22,500 nt of DNA, taken from the NCBI GenBank assembly GCA_018398765.1, contig JAHBMJ010004903.1, forward strand, positions 4,700 to 27,199, read 5' to 3'. Below, one piece after another: positions 1 through 10,444 of this stretch. The position numbers and the translations under genes are program-made. The number at the start of each line of letters is the position of its first letter. Position 1 is the stretch's first letter. This stretch comes from Chromera velia. Its lineage: Eukaryota > Sar > Chromeraceae. The notes under the pieces were generated by a model. It had not been told where the DNA came from. It did no database searches and saw only the letters and a list, made by a program, of their open reading frames with translations.

Positions 1-1642
1 CCCCCCCTTCTGACAGCTCCAGCGTCTCCAAAAGCGGTAATCCCTTCTCACTCTCAACAACTCCCCCAATGACTTGCTCCAACAAAGCTCTTGTGCCAGA
101 ACCCCTTGCCAGGCTAAGATTCCGAAGGCCTGACAAATGGCCACCCCTCACTGCCTGAGCAACGGCCTCAGCCCCTGCCTGATTCAACATACCACTGAGC
201 ACAAGCTCAGAGAGACGTGGGAGCTGCCTGATGCAGAGGGCTGTGAGGACGGCAGTTTTCCTTTCCTCCGCTAACTCGTCTGTCTCTGCAAAATAACGAA
301 TCTGGAACTTCCGCATACAGTCCAAACGCCCCATTTGAATGGTCTCAGACACTAGCCTCAACACCTCTTTTTCATCACTCTGATGAGCAACAAGGTCGAG
401 AGAAACGTCAAGCCTCTCAAGCGGATTTGGGACTGAGGCTGCAACCATTTCTTCGAAAAACACTCTGGCTTCGTCACTTCGAAGATACAGAATGAGAGTA
501 CGGAGAGAAGCAAGCGTACCTGTTCCGATGACGCGCACAATCTCTTCATCAAGATCAAGAAATCGGAAGGGGGACAAATCAAGGTGCACATGAAGTTCCG
601 GTGGGCACTCACCGGTGTTAAGTTTCAGAACACCGAGAAAGGCACTCAGGGCCTCTTGATCAGCTGCAGGCAAAAATGCCCTGTTCAGATTCAGAACCCT
701 CAGACGAGGCACTGCACCCTTACGGAGAGCCCACCCTAAAGGGCAAAGATAACGACCGATGCAACTGAAATTCTCCTCCAAATCCAGCATCTCTAAATTT
801 GGCAGGTCGCCGCCTGCCATAGACTCAACGACGCGCTCCACTGCGTCATCCGACAAGTCACACCTCCGCAGCAACAGCACACGCATTTCTCGCAGAGAAG
901 CAACGCGTAAAACCGAGCACAGTTTCTCCATACCACCCACTCCTAACCTATTTCCCGACAGATTCAACGTCTCCAATTTCAGAGACTTCCCCTCCACAGC
1001 CCCACAGAGAATCTGCAGACCCTCATCATTCAACCGCGTCCCCTCCAAATCCAGATGAAGGAGGGAAGACATCATGCCTCCCTTGATTCTCTCTGCAAGC
1101 CCCCTGATTGCCCCAAGACCGAGAGGATTACCCTTCAAGATAAGCGTCTCGAGAGATGGAGGCAACACCGAAAAAATCACTTCAGCTTCCGAGGAATTCA
1201 AAGCGGAATCAGCAAAGCTCAAGCTTTTCAAACAGAGCCTCTCGGTGTCTGGCGTCCCCCCACCAGCCTCCTCCCCCCCCACACCCTCCAGGAAATGACG
1301 AAGAAGAGGAAGAGCCGGGCCCTTCACCGCAGAGGGACCCAATTTCAATCCCTCCACAGAGTTCGGGAGCCGGTCAAGGACGAAGAAAATCCGTCGGGGG
1401 GACAGGCTGCAACCCGACAAATCGAGAGACGAAACCCCAGGCTGAACTTTCCCCTTCTTGGCAGCACACAGACAAAGCCAAGCCACACCATAACCATCCC
1501 GATTTAAGGCTATCATATTCGATACCCCAATAGAAGCTGGCGTGACGCTTTTTAGGAGCACACAGAGTAATTTCTCTCTCGAAGGCTGCAGGTCTATGCC
1601 TGTCGTCAGATTTTCAGCCGCGCTTTCCGCTTCTCCTTGCAT
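1..1642 (-). CDS. Leucine-rich-repeat protein (RNase-inhibitor-like), C-terminus cut off by the window edge
   Basis: One open frame of about 547 codons runs from ATG at 1642 to the left edge with no stop. A TGA in the same frame at 1669-1667 makes this the first usable start. Repeats of the type LxxLxLxxNxL recur: LETLILKGNPLG (about residue 165), LLHLDLEGTRLND, LETLNLSGNRLGVGG, LEMLDLEENF (about 280), LRVLNLNRA, LSELVLSGML (about 480), LRNLSLARGSG and LETLELSEGG (about 540). The spacing of roughly 28 residues, with 'N.LG..G...L' following the strand, is the ribonuclease-inhibitor type. The first 130 residues lack clear repeats and may be a cap. No signal peptide, membrane segment or enzymatic domain is visible. 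Such LRR arrays normally act as protein-binding scaffolds, and the partner cannot be told. The coding part in the window needs no intron, unlike its neighbours. Confidence 0.85.
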   Translation of the reverse strand, partial: MQGEAESAAENLTTGIDLQPSREKLLCVLLKSVTPASIGVSNMIALNRDGYGVAWLCLCAAKKGKVQPGVSSLDLSGCSLSPRRIFFVLDRLPNSVEGLKLGPSAVKGPALPLLRHFLEGVGGEEAGGGTPDTERLCLKSLSFADSALNSSEAEVIFSVLPPSLETLILKGNPLGLGAIRGLAERIKGGMMSSLLHLDLEGTRLNDEGLQILCGAVEGKSLKLETLNLSGNRLGVGGMEKLCSVLRVASLREMRVLLLRRCDLSDDAVERVVESMAGGDLPNLEMLDLEENFSCIGRYLCPLGWALRKGAVPRLRVLNLNRAFLPAADQEALSAFLGVLKLNTGECPPELHVHLDLSPFRFLDLDEEIVRVIGTGTLASLRTLILYLRSDEARVFFEEMVAASVPNPLERLDVSLDLVAHQSDEKEVLRLVSETIQMGRLDCMRKFQIRYFAETDELAEERKTAVLTALCIRQLPRLSELVLSGMLNQAGAEAVAQAVRGGHLSGLRNLSLARGSGTRALLEQVIGGVVESEKGLPLLETLELSEGG

Positions 1643-2942
1643 TTTTACGACCAGGGTGGGAAAAGCTCAGCGAGAGCGTAAACAACCAAGAGGACCACTG
1701 CTGATAATCTGCTGATATCAGTGGAAGAAAAAAATGAAGGCCAGCAAGAGAGGGCGCCGAGAACTAGAGACGGCACACGCCGCTAGATAGGGCGAAATTA
1801 AATTGCTGCAGTTCAACTGAAGCGAAACGATCGACCGTAGAAATGTGCTTCTGCGAAGTTCCAGCGATCGAAGTGTTTATTGTCATAATTCTCGGCTCGG
1901 ACATGCTCGGACGTACTTATATACGTTGAGAAGAAGGCAGTCGACCATGAAGCGGGTTTCAATGCGTTTAATTCTCAGTGACAAATCAGTGACAATTAAG
2001 GATCTGCAAGCATGGTTTCTCAACGGTTCGGGGATGCATAGCACGTCCCAGCATACCGGCCGTAGACTGCTCGGCCTTGGGAGTCGTGCCTAGACCTGTT
2101 TGCCTAGAGTCTATCCAGTCAGGTTGATTTTGCAACGACCTGCCTTGCTATCGCGTCTTTGCCTAGTATTTCTTCTATTTATGCTATCGAGCACAATGTC
2201 TTCACCGCTTTTCTCCACCTTTGACTACGCCGGACTCAACTGTCATACTTTCATCTGTCTTTTCTTTAAACTTTTCTTTCTCTACAACCGCTGGCCTCTC
2301 CCCACCCGATGACTTCATTTTATTTCCTTCTTACTCCTTCTTTATTTCACTCCTTCCTTCACTCCCCGCCGGCGCCCCCTGCCCCCTGCCCGGGAACAGA
2401 GAACGCGGCCATGTCGCGAGCCAAGAGGGGTTCCGCCTGGAACGGGCCCCTCCGTCCCCTCCTCGAGTGAATAGACGAGAGGACGTTTGCTGCAACAAAT
2501 CTCTGCAAAGTGCAGGAAAGAATTTTGAAGTACTGTTGCATGGTACTGAAAAAAAGGCGCCCGACTCGACGCTCGAGTCATCTCGAGTCGATCGACGACG
2601 CGCGACATGCATGGATCCGGCCGCCGCGCAGGCAAGGCACCGCGCATATGAATCGTCCCGTCGCCAACTCTTTTACCCTTGACTGTCGCCAAGTTAGGTT
2701 TTCTCCAGAACAGTGTAGAAAAAGGATGAAAGCACAAACTCAGCACCAGACCGTGTTTTTCTCAGCCCCAAAACTTCTTGACTTCTTACAGGCAGGCTCA
2801 CCCGTATTCATCGCTTGTTCTTCTTCTCTGCTCAAGTACCAGCTACCGTTGTTCACTGCCTCAGGTCAGGCAGTCTGACACGTAGAGCAACACTCTGCGC
2901 AACCTCGGAGATTCCAAACCCTCTCCGGACAGCACCCGCAAG
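1643..2942. other. Divergent intergenic region between the LRR gene and the five-exon gene
   Basis: About 1.3 kb separates two genes that point away from each other, so both promoters should lie here. No open frame in it looks like protein: those present are short and basic or low-complexity. No clear TATA box was found. A GC-rich patch at about 2370-2640 contains self-complementary CTCGAG-centred sequence, and the 3' part before 2943 is pyrimidine-rich. Confidence 0.6.
2563..2579. repeat. Short perfect hairpin (GACTCGA / TCGAGTC)
   Basis: A 7-bp arm, a 3-nt loop (CGC) and a perfectly complementary arm. A second copy of CTCGAGTC follows directly at about 2583, so alternative pairings exist. 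It sits in the divergent promoter region. Its role is unknown. Confidence 0.5.
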
Positions 2943-5252
2943 ATGCCCCAGAAAAGCGACCTTCAGTCAGTATCCTGTGCTTCGCACTGCTCGCTTTCCA
3001 TTTTTTTCCTCGATGGGCATTTATCCTTTCTCTTCCTTCCTTGCAGGCCTCTGGTCTTCGACCCCGTCAGCTTCGACATGTGGTCAGTCAGTCGCTCCGT
3101 CTACTGAACTCCCGCTTACCGTAGAGATATCTAGACCGGATAATTTCTTTGCATTCTCTTTGTTCGTGCATCTGCAGGTGGCGGGAGACCATCCGAAGAG
3201 AGTACCGCACTCGAGACCTGATGAAGAAAAAGTACGCCCATTGCAAATGGACCCAGCCCATCACAACGCTCTACCCATTCGATGGAAGCCACCAGATCTC
3301 ATACAACGTGCTTGCGTCAAGTCTGCGCAATTCCTTCCCACCCGTACCAGGAGCCCACGCAGCAACAGCAGCACGGCCCCTCACAGCTGCCCCAGGAGCA
3401 ACAGAACAGCAGTCTCACATACCCCGCCCCCCCCCCACCCGACCAATGACCACAGCCGGTCCTGGCCGTGCCCCCACCGGTGCGTCTCCCCGGACGCGCC
3501 GCATTCAGACAGTGAGCACAGCCCGAGGACCCAAAACCGGGGGGGTCCTCTATCTGGGGGGTGAGCCCTACGTTGAGGCTACGGAGCAGTGTGCAAAGGA
3601 TGCGTGTGAGCCTGTGTGCGCAGACTTCAGGGACAGCCGAATGTGGAACTTTCGAAAGTCAGTTGGCGCTTCGGCTTTTTTTGCGGGCCAGGCAAAAGAG
3701 AAAGGCAGGGAGAACAAGAGGGGAACTACAAAGGACAGTGTACAACGAAGGAGGAGGACAATTGATGTCAACAGAGGACATATCTGTCTATAAGACTTTC
3801 ATGTTTCTGAATTTCCTTGCACCCTCATCTCGCTGTGCTGGTGGGAAAAAAGACCATGTCCGCCTCTTTTGTCTCTTGCACTTGTTCGGTGACTTTCCTA
3901 CTCTCAGAAGGTGTTCTTCCATTCATTCACTCTCTCCTTCCTGCCTCCTCGCCTTTGTCGCCTAATCCTCCCTCCTTCCTGCCTCCTTGCCTTTGTCGCC
4001 TGATCCTCCCCACCTTTCTTCCTCAAAGTTTTTTTGTCTCTTTCTTTCATCTACTCTCTCTTTCTACACCTGCAGCCCCTAATTGATTTTTACGATTCTG
4101 TCTTTATTCGCTTTCTTTTCTGTAGCTCTCGCCGCTTCCAGCAGAGCTTTCTTTCTTTTCCCTTTCCTCTCTTTAATACCTGCCTGCCTACTTGTCTGTC
4201 TCTTTCTCCATGCATCTTTCTTGCTTTGTCAATCTACTCTTTTGATCGATCCTCCTTTTGAATACTCATGCGGTGTTGCGTCCGTCTGTGCACCGTTTTC
4301 AGGACGTTTCATTTTGAACTTTCCCCGACACACCATGTACGTATCCACGCATCGATACACACCCCGTGGAAAAAGATGCATACGCGGTACAGTCTGTGAC
4401 TGCCGTCTTTGTCTGTTGCCCCAATCACACCACCCTCATCCTCAATCTCACACACACTCTTCTCTCCCATGCCAATTACCGCTGGAGCCTAAAACGCATT
4501 CACCCCCTTCCTCCTCTTCCATCCTATCTATGCATGTGTGCAGACAAATCCGAGACCCCCGCCTGAAGCTGGACGTGGACTATCAAGGGAACGCCCGACG
4601 GAGTTCGGAGGAGTACAGGAGGAAGTGGGGGGGCGACAAGGTCCTTCTCTCCCACGAGGTACCCAGGTTCCATGCCACAGGGTCGGGCCCCGTGCAGACG
4701 TTCTGGGCCCAACCTGAGGCCCAGTACTACGATCCCGTGTTCCTGAGGAACCACCCGAGCTTCAAGCAGGAACCCTCACCAGAAGCTCTACAGGCCTCTT
4801 ACCTCCCCCCTCAGTTCAGGAGAAGTGGAGCAGTGACGGCTAGGTAGGTGAAGAGAGAGAAGGAGAGCAGGGAGTTGGAGGAAGGAAGAGAAAAGAGCCG
4901 GGGGGGAGTTTGATTCAGAAGTGGAGAGCAACGCAGAATGCAGTGCAACGAAGGGGGGGGGGGGGGGGNACCAGGGTTGCAGCTTTCTTTCATGCGTTCT
5001 GTCGCGACTTTCGAAAGAGAAGGGGCGGAAGGCGCAAATCTGGGCAGTGACGCTTCGGTAGAAAGATTTCCTTCCAGACAGGTTGAGGGTCGACGCACTT
5101 GTTTGGCTGTTTGAATCTAAGTATCATTTTCTCTCTCTCACTTCTTGTGCAGAGATAAAAGACCACGGGGCAGGGAGGCAGAAAAGAGGAGCCTCGTCTA
5201 CAGTGCACCATGGAATCATGGAATCTGGACTTCCTTTCTTCTTCTCTCTTAA
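2943..5252 (+). CDS. Five-exon gene for an unrecognised 312-residue protein
   Basis: Exons: 2943-2965, 3047-3082, 3178-3657, 4544-4843 and 5153-5252. They join in frame (939 nt, 313 codons) at GT-AG sites, and the first three donors are all GTCAGT. The start is the first ATG after an in-frame TAG at 2883. The N-terminus reads MPQKSDLQPLVFDPVSFDMW, then a basic stretch (WRETIRREYRTRD, KKKY) and LYPFDGSHQISY. An Ala/Pro/Thr-rich linker lies at about residues 65-140. A second ordered part, rich in Trp, Tyr, Phe and Pro, spans about 145-265. No signal peptide, membrane helix or known catalytic motif is seen, and I do not recognise the family. Scattered aromatic/proline motifs could suit a cytoskeletal or ciliary structural protein, but that is only a guess. 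Exon 4 could instead read through to TAG at 4845-4847, giving 280 residues. I prefer splicing because that TAG lies inside a good AG|GTAGGT donor and the acceptor at 5152 has a strong pyrimidine tract. Confidence 0.65.
3936..4011 (+). repeat. 38-bp tandem duplication inside intron 3 of the five-exon gene
   Basis: Units 3936-3973 and 3974-4011 are nearly identical, each beginning CCTTCCTGCCTCCT and containing GCCTTTGTCGCCT, with only a few substitutions. The surrounding intron (3658-4543) is strongly pyrimidine-rich on the coding strand. This is probably simple slippage or duplication in an unconstrained intron. Confidence 0.75.
4953..4969. other. Poly-G run ending in an undetermined base (N)
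   Basis: Sixteen consecutive G are followed by N at 4969. This is an assembly weak point. It falls in proposed intron 4 of the five-exon gene, so it does not affect the protein model. Confidence 0.95.
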
Positions 5253-6270
5253 TTCCCAACTCTTTCTTCCACTGTCCTGTTGGCCTGTACGCATCATGCC
5301 TTTCTGCCTGCCTTTTTTCCTGCCTGTCTCTTCCTCCGTCTGTTTGATTGCCAAGCCTCCTTCATTCTTTTCTCTCTTCCTGTATCTTTACGCAAGACTC
5401 TGAATCTGTCAAGAAGTGCATTTTGGTAGCAGACTTTCAAGTCTTGTGAGGAGTGAAGGAAGTCTACTTGACTGTTTTCTTTCCTTTTCTTTTCGTCGAG
5501 TAACTGGAGTTTGAATTGGCAGAGCTGAATACATTCAGTTAATTTAATTGATTCATCGAATAAAATGAAATGCGCCCGACGGACCAGGCAGTGTCTGTCC
5601 GAACGGCACAAGTCCATTATTGATTGATCGTTGAATCTACTGTCAGTCTGTGCATTTATGTACCGTCGGTCTTCTGATTCAATTTCGTGGAATCAGATCG
5701 GACATGCCTGCATGGGTGTGTGTGTGTGTGCATGGGTGGGGGGTTCCGGAGATGGGTATTGCGGGCTCGCGTGTGTGCCTGACGGCCTGTGTAAAGATGC
5801 ACCACTGAAAGGATGTATGGATTGATGGAAGGAAGGAAGGGCAGAAGGGCAGAGAACCCGAAGCAGGAGGCACAGGCGTGCCGACCTCATTCGCTGGGTG
5901 CATGGTAGAAATGACAGAGGTACTCCATCGAGGAGCTTTCAAGGAAGACTTGGAAGAGGGGGAGGGGGGAAAAGAGAACCTAGAGCAAAAACGGAAACAA
6001 CGGAAAGCGCCAGAGCTTCATCGACGTCTGTTGTCTCCTCCAACTTCGTATGAAGCTCCCATGCAAAGCATATGCATGCACCTCGATCATGCAACCGTAC
6101 TGCCCATTTGGAATGAAAAATGAATTGCTGATGTATCGACATGACCAATGTGAATCATCTGTTTGCTGTCTACCTGTACTTGATTGTTCTCAATGTGCAG
6201 AGTGGAAAGCGAGATAGGGATCGGTGTACAGAGTGATGGTGCGTGAAAGGCGTCACGGGAAAATGGACAT
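5253..6270. other. No convincing gene; 3' flank of the five-exon gene
   Basis: Mostly pyrimidine-rich sequence to about 5500, then mixed sequence with a short TG microsatellite near 5716-5730. A plus-strand open frame at about 5902-6123, rich in Glu and Lys, has no good splice sites or recognisable motif, so I do not call it a gene. Confidence 0.5.
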
Positions 6271-6279
6271 ACATTAAGG

Positions 6280-6690
6280 GAACGAACATTTAAAAGTTAT
6301 GAGGCGTGAAAAAGGATAATCAATATACTTTGATACTTTCTTACAAGTCTCTGTATGAGCGATAGTCCTTTATGTTTTTTAAAAAATTCAAAATTTATAT
6401 CAGTTTAGGATTAAGTAAACATCAAAATGGACTGAATGCAAAATAATATTTTGATTAGACTTGAAGTATAGCATTGTTGTGAGAATGATTCTAATAAGTG
6501 ATTAATGACATAAGATATACATTAAAAATTTGTTCTAATTTGTTCAAATTTATTAAAACTTAGTAGCAATATGCTAATGGTATAGCAATGGGTCTCTATT
6601 AGTTTTTTATTGCTTTAATGAGTATAAGTTTACATTTTCAAAAAAAGAATCTCATCTTCTTTTCTTTTTTTTATTTACTTTTTGAATTTT
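6280..6690. other. AT-rich island, no gene
   Basis: About 400 bp of markedly AT-rich sequence lies in otherwise balanced DNA, with stops in all frames. Similar islands recur at about 9310-9770, 12160-12560 and 13480-13830. Two of those belong to an inverted-repeat element, so this one may also be a mobile-element remnant, but no termini are visible. Confidence 0.5.
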
Positions 6691-7917
6691 TGCTCCGGCC
6701 CCCTGGTACCCCCTGGTCAAATATTATCAAGTATGTTGTATTTCCCCTCACGTTTTTATTTGGCAAGGGTCGCTCAGCCTGTCCGGCTGAGGCCTCGGGG
6801 TCTTTGTATGTATATGCATGGTTCGGTCTAACGGCCTCGATTTAGCTGTTTATTAGGTACTACTTTCAATGAACCTCCCCAGACTAAGTTTAATTTGTTG
6901 ACTCCTCTTTCAATCTTTCTCTTCCACCCAGCTCAATTCATCTTGTCTACTGAGTTGAGGCCCCAGAGCTTCAGTCTTTCTCCTAAGTTTCTTTCTGGGC
7001 CCTGCTTTTGTTTCTTTTCGTCATACATAGAGGCGGTGGCGACCGATATGCGGCGACGACGCGCGCGTAATTTTTACTCCGAACAAACGCCCGCAAGCGC
7101 CGCCGCGCGTCTTCCATGCATGCATATATATCGCCTCGGGGGGCAGCTCAGCTTTGCTGGGCTCAGCCGAGAGGCCCTGAGAACGCACGCAGTCGCATAT
7201 CGCGCTCTTCAAATTCAATTCAATTCAATTTTGGGGGGGGAGATCGATGTAACGCTTAAATATGTAGCAGAAATCGGATCTCGACATGCGTGCGTCACTG
7301 CGCGTGCGTCATTTCCACTATAATTAATCGGGTATTCTTGCATGCATCGATCGATACATACTTTGCTCTTCATAATACGTGCCCCTCAAGTAACTCGCAC
7401 GGAGTTAATTGTATATGTGTTCATGCGCAGTCCCGAAAAGCATATTTTGCGCACGTTGCCGTGGCCCCCGCCATTTGCCCATGCATGCATTGCAGGCAAG
7501 ACATGCCCAAGCCCCTGATGGTTTTCATCATGCAATCAAATTATGGCTGACCCCCTAAATGGCCCCCCGAGGCACTCACCCAACTGGTTGGGTGTATCCC
7601 GTATATGTGCGACGCGCGCGAATGTCTGACCTTTGCCAAGACCGATCGATCATCATGCACCATTTCATCGCTACTTACTCAGCTTTGGCACGGTGGATTG
7701 GGTGGGTGGCAGCCGTCAGACACTGACAGAAGAAATCGTACCACGAGTGTACACAAGCGCTTTTACTGTAGCCTTTTGGCACACTTGCTCTTCGAGTTTC
7801 AAAAACAAAGCTGCATGCAGTCTCCTATATAGCTCAGAGGCGTCGGAACCAGTCGCTCTCTGCAGGTTTCATTCGCGCGTGCAGCACTTACCTCAGCGTT
7901 GACATACACCTCAGGCC
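6691..7917. promoter_or_regulatory. Upstream region of the sushi/EGF gene with four TGCATGCA octamers
   Basis: No coding sequence is supported here. The octamer TGCATGCA occurs at 7117, 7339, 7482 and 7812, all within 800 bp of the ATG at 7918. A short CAATT repeat lies at about 7209-7231. The octamer matches a known binding preference of an apicomplexan AP2 domain. A regulatory role here is inference. Confidence 0.35.
7826..7831 (+). promoter_or_regulatory. TATA-like box (TATATA) upstream of the sushi/EGF gene
   Basis: TATATA lies 87 bp before the ATG at 7918 and just downstream of a TGCATGCA site. That is a reasonable distance for a core promoter with a 5' UTR of about 55-60 nt. TATA boxes are not well established in this lineage. 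Confidence 0.25.
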
Positions 7918-8900
7918 ATGTTTCACTTTATTGCGGTGCTTCTCCTTCTCCTTTCCCTCTCGTGTGGCTTCATCGACCCCCCTCCTCTGAAGTTGGACGC
8001 CGTCTTCGAGGGCCTCGTTGAGCATCTTCAAGTGGGAAAGGGAAACGAGAAACCGGGCACTTCGCTCAAGACCTGTCCATCAATCGAGGCGCCTGAGAAC
8101 GGACGTGTGGAGTCCAACCCTCCCTTTGCCGTCTTCAGCTGCGACAAAGGATTCGGTCGAGACGGTGCGGTGGCCGTCGCATGCACGGAGAGGACGAGAC
8201 CCAGGCTCAGTCCAGGCCCCTCTGTGTGGACATTGATGAGTGCATGCACCCTTCTCTGAACGACTGCGACGAGAATGCGTTTTGCGTGAACACGGAAGGG
8301 AGCTTCGAGTGCATCTGCCAGGAGGGGTTTGCAGGCACGGGGGTCCGGTGCTCCGGTCTTATGCAGACGCTGCGCACTCTCTGCAACGCCACATTGGTCT
8401 TCGACTCCGACACCTTCCGGCTGTTCGCATGCCAGACCTGGAACCCCGAGATAGCGGAAACGATGGACAGGTTGTCCCTCGAGGAATTTGAGCAAAGAGG
8501 GTCCGGAAGGAGACTCCAGCAGAGTGAAGGCGGCAGTTGTCCGTCCCCTCTGTCGTTCACCCCCTTTGAGGGAACACTGGAGGACTACGTCAAGAGAGTG
8601 CGACCCGATGACGCCAGGGACGGAGACGGCAGGGCCACCGGGGTCGACGTGCAGCAGCAAACGAATTCACGACTGTCGCAGCAGGGCGCCGTCCAGCAGG
8701 CAGCCATCGACCCGCCTCCGTGCGCAATGACGGGCGGCGACCCCCCATGCCCGGTCCCCTACCCTTCTGGAGGGTCGGGGGGCGACAGCGGGGGGGGCGT
8801 CGTGTCGGGTGGCACTGCGGGAGACGCGACCTTCGCGCCCTTCTCTGCCACAGTGAAGTGCGAGGCAACCGCTGTTGTTCTGCTTCCGTCTACCGGATAG
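7918..8900 (+). CDS. Secreted protein with sushi-like and calcium-binding EGF modules; frame change near 8190
   Basis: The protein starts with a classical signal peptide (MFHFIAVLLLLLSLSCG). A partial sushi/CCP-like segment follows (CPSIEAPENGRVE, FSCDKGFGRDG, VACTE). The frame then breaks: the next part is open one base back. The second segment reads VDIDEC and continues with six cysteines as a calcium-binding EGF domain, including the hydroxylation-type motif CVNTEGSFEC. A Cys-poor tail follows, with a Gln-rich part and a Gly/Ser-rich stretch, ending at TAG 8898-8900. One missing base around 8190-8196 would join the two halves through a fourth sushi cysteine just before the EGF domain. A very short intron is the alternative. 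The product should be secreted or luminal and act in adhesion or recognition. No transmembrane anchor is seen, so the true 3' end may lie in a missed exon. Confidence 0.72.
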
Positions 8901-10444
8901 GCATGTACCTCGGTATGCTTGCGTGTTTGATGAATTGGTCTTGGGTACGTGGACGCGCTCACGTCCTTCTGTATTTACGGAAATACATGATGCGGTGCGG
9001 TCGTATGAGTGATCCGATCGGCTGAAGGAATTTGGAGTCTGTCGATGACAGAATTAAAAAGTGCGTGCATGATCGACGTGTGATCATGCCGTACACTCTG
9101 ACATTGTGTTCTATATTTGGCACACTGGCAGCATGGCTCATCACAGCTTAGATCAAAAGCTCCTTGAATTGGCCTAGAATGGCTCAGACTGATCCTTGCC
9201 ACAAAAACTAGCGGCAAAGGTGTACAACTATGTACAACGTTAGATGTGTGTCTAGATCTAGGTCTAGATGTGTGTACGCATGTCGACGTGACGTTGTACA
9301 CTATAGTGTGTACATAAAAGTATGAATTTTTAAATTTAGTTTTGAATTGAATTCAATTGATGATTTGAAAATATTTGAAACCTACTAAGCCCTCAGCCTG
9401 AGCGTTCTTATTTTGCTTAGAGTTAATCAATCCTAGAATTTACTAGAATTAATAATTTAATGGGGCTTTCTACATATCTCTTGACGGTGCAAGTCGATAC
9501 GGTACACTGTACCCTACACTGTACCGCGGGGTAACTTGGAACACTACTACTTAAAACATTAATATTCTAATCTTGATTAGTGCATAATTAAACATATAGC
9601 AAGAAATGTTTATAGTAGCTTCAACTTACTTGAATCATAAGAAATCAAAAATTCAAAAATGATTTAGCGGGTTCTAATATAATTTCTAGGAGAATTAATT
9701 GATATCATTTCAAAGTTTATTTTTGCTTCTATAATTATTGTATTTATTTTTTTTTTCTTGCATATCGGCAGATGCCGCAGTGGGAGATAACTTAATTTGA
9801 AGCTCAGATGAGGTTTGCTGTAAGAGAGCAAAAACTTTCACTTAAGCCTCTAGGTACAGAGCCCAATACACCGCGATGGACCTGTCTACAGAAAATGAAA
9901 TAAAGAAGACAAAAGAGGAGAAGACAGAGTAGAAATGTTAGTAACCCAGCAATCATCTGCATCGGTATTCCTCCCACCCCGCCCGCCCTGGCGCTCCACC
10001 CCATTCCCCGTGCATGGAAGCTTTTCTACCACATTTCCAAAGCGAACTCGCCAACTCCCATGCATTGCCCAACTGCAGGTGGCGTCACCATTGGAGATTA
10101 CTAACCTCTCCTATGAGAGGTTCTTCGAGGTCCCTCCAAATTTTCCCATCTCCTCCGGAAAAGAACGACGCAAAACTTTGCTTCCCCTTGCCTTGCCTTT
10201 GACTGCCGGTAATCGTTTTCCCGAAGTAAACCAAGAGGGATCGAAGGAAGGAAGAAATCATATAGCAAGGGAGCAAGAGAGAAGGAAACTAGAGGAAGAA
10301 AGGAAAAGGAGAAAGGAGCAAACAAGTAAACATGCAAGAAAGAGAGAAAGCCTTAGGAAAGAGCGAAGGATAAAACGAAGGCAGGAACAGAGATGAGCGA
10401 AGTCTGGTGAACTGGGGAGCAGAAATAAAGGTCCTAAATAAAGG
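8901..10444. other. Intergenic region with palindromes and an AT-rich island
   Basis: 8901-9230 holds no convincing coding sequence. 9231-9309 is palindrome-rich, and 9310-9770 is AT-rich with stops in all frames and a perfect 14-bp palindrome at 9345-9358. 9770-10440 has weak open frames on both strands. One minus-strand stretch (10106-10276) encodes a plausible peptide containing FASFFSGGDGKIWRDLEE and ends at a GTTAGT donor-like site, but no consistent gene model could be built. Confidence 0.5.
9231..9309. repeat. Inverted repeat and nested palindromes
   Basis: TGTACAACGT (9231-9240) is the exact reverse complement of ACGTTGTACA (9291-9300). Between them lies a CTAGATCTAG palindrome with direct TCTAGATGTGTGT-like copies. 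The outer end contains the perfect 12-bp palindrome ACACTATAGTGT (9298-9309). It could be a small element terminus or a hairpin. No target-site duplication was found. Confidence 0.6.

Noticed and set aside
358..612. 84-codon minus-strand frame overlapping the LRR gene
   Set aside because: It is in a different frame from the continuous LRR reading, which carries clear leucine repeats through the same bases.
10073..10276. Minus-strand exons at 10106-10202 and 9953-10072 joined by a 33-nt intron
   Set aside because: The phases fit, but the intron is improbably short, the first acceptor lacks a pyrimidine tract, and it does not connect to the gene ending at 10445.
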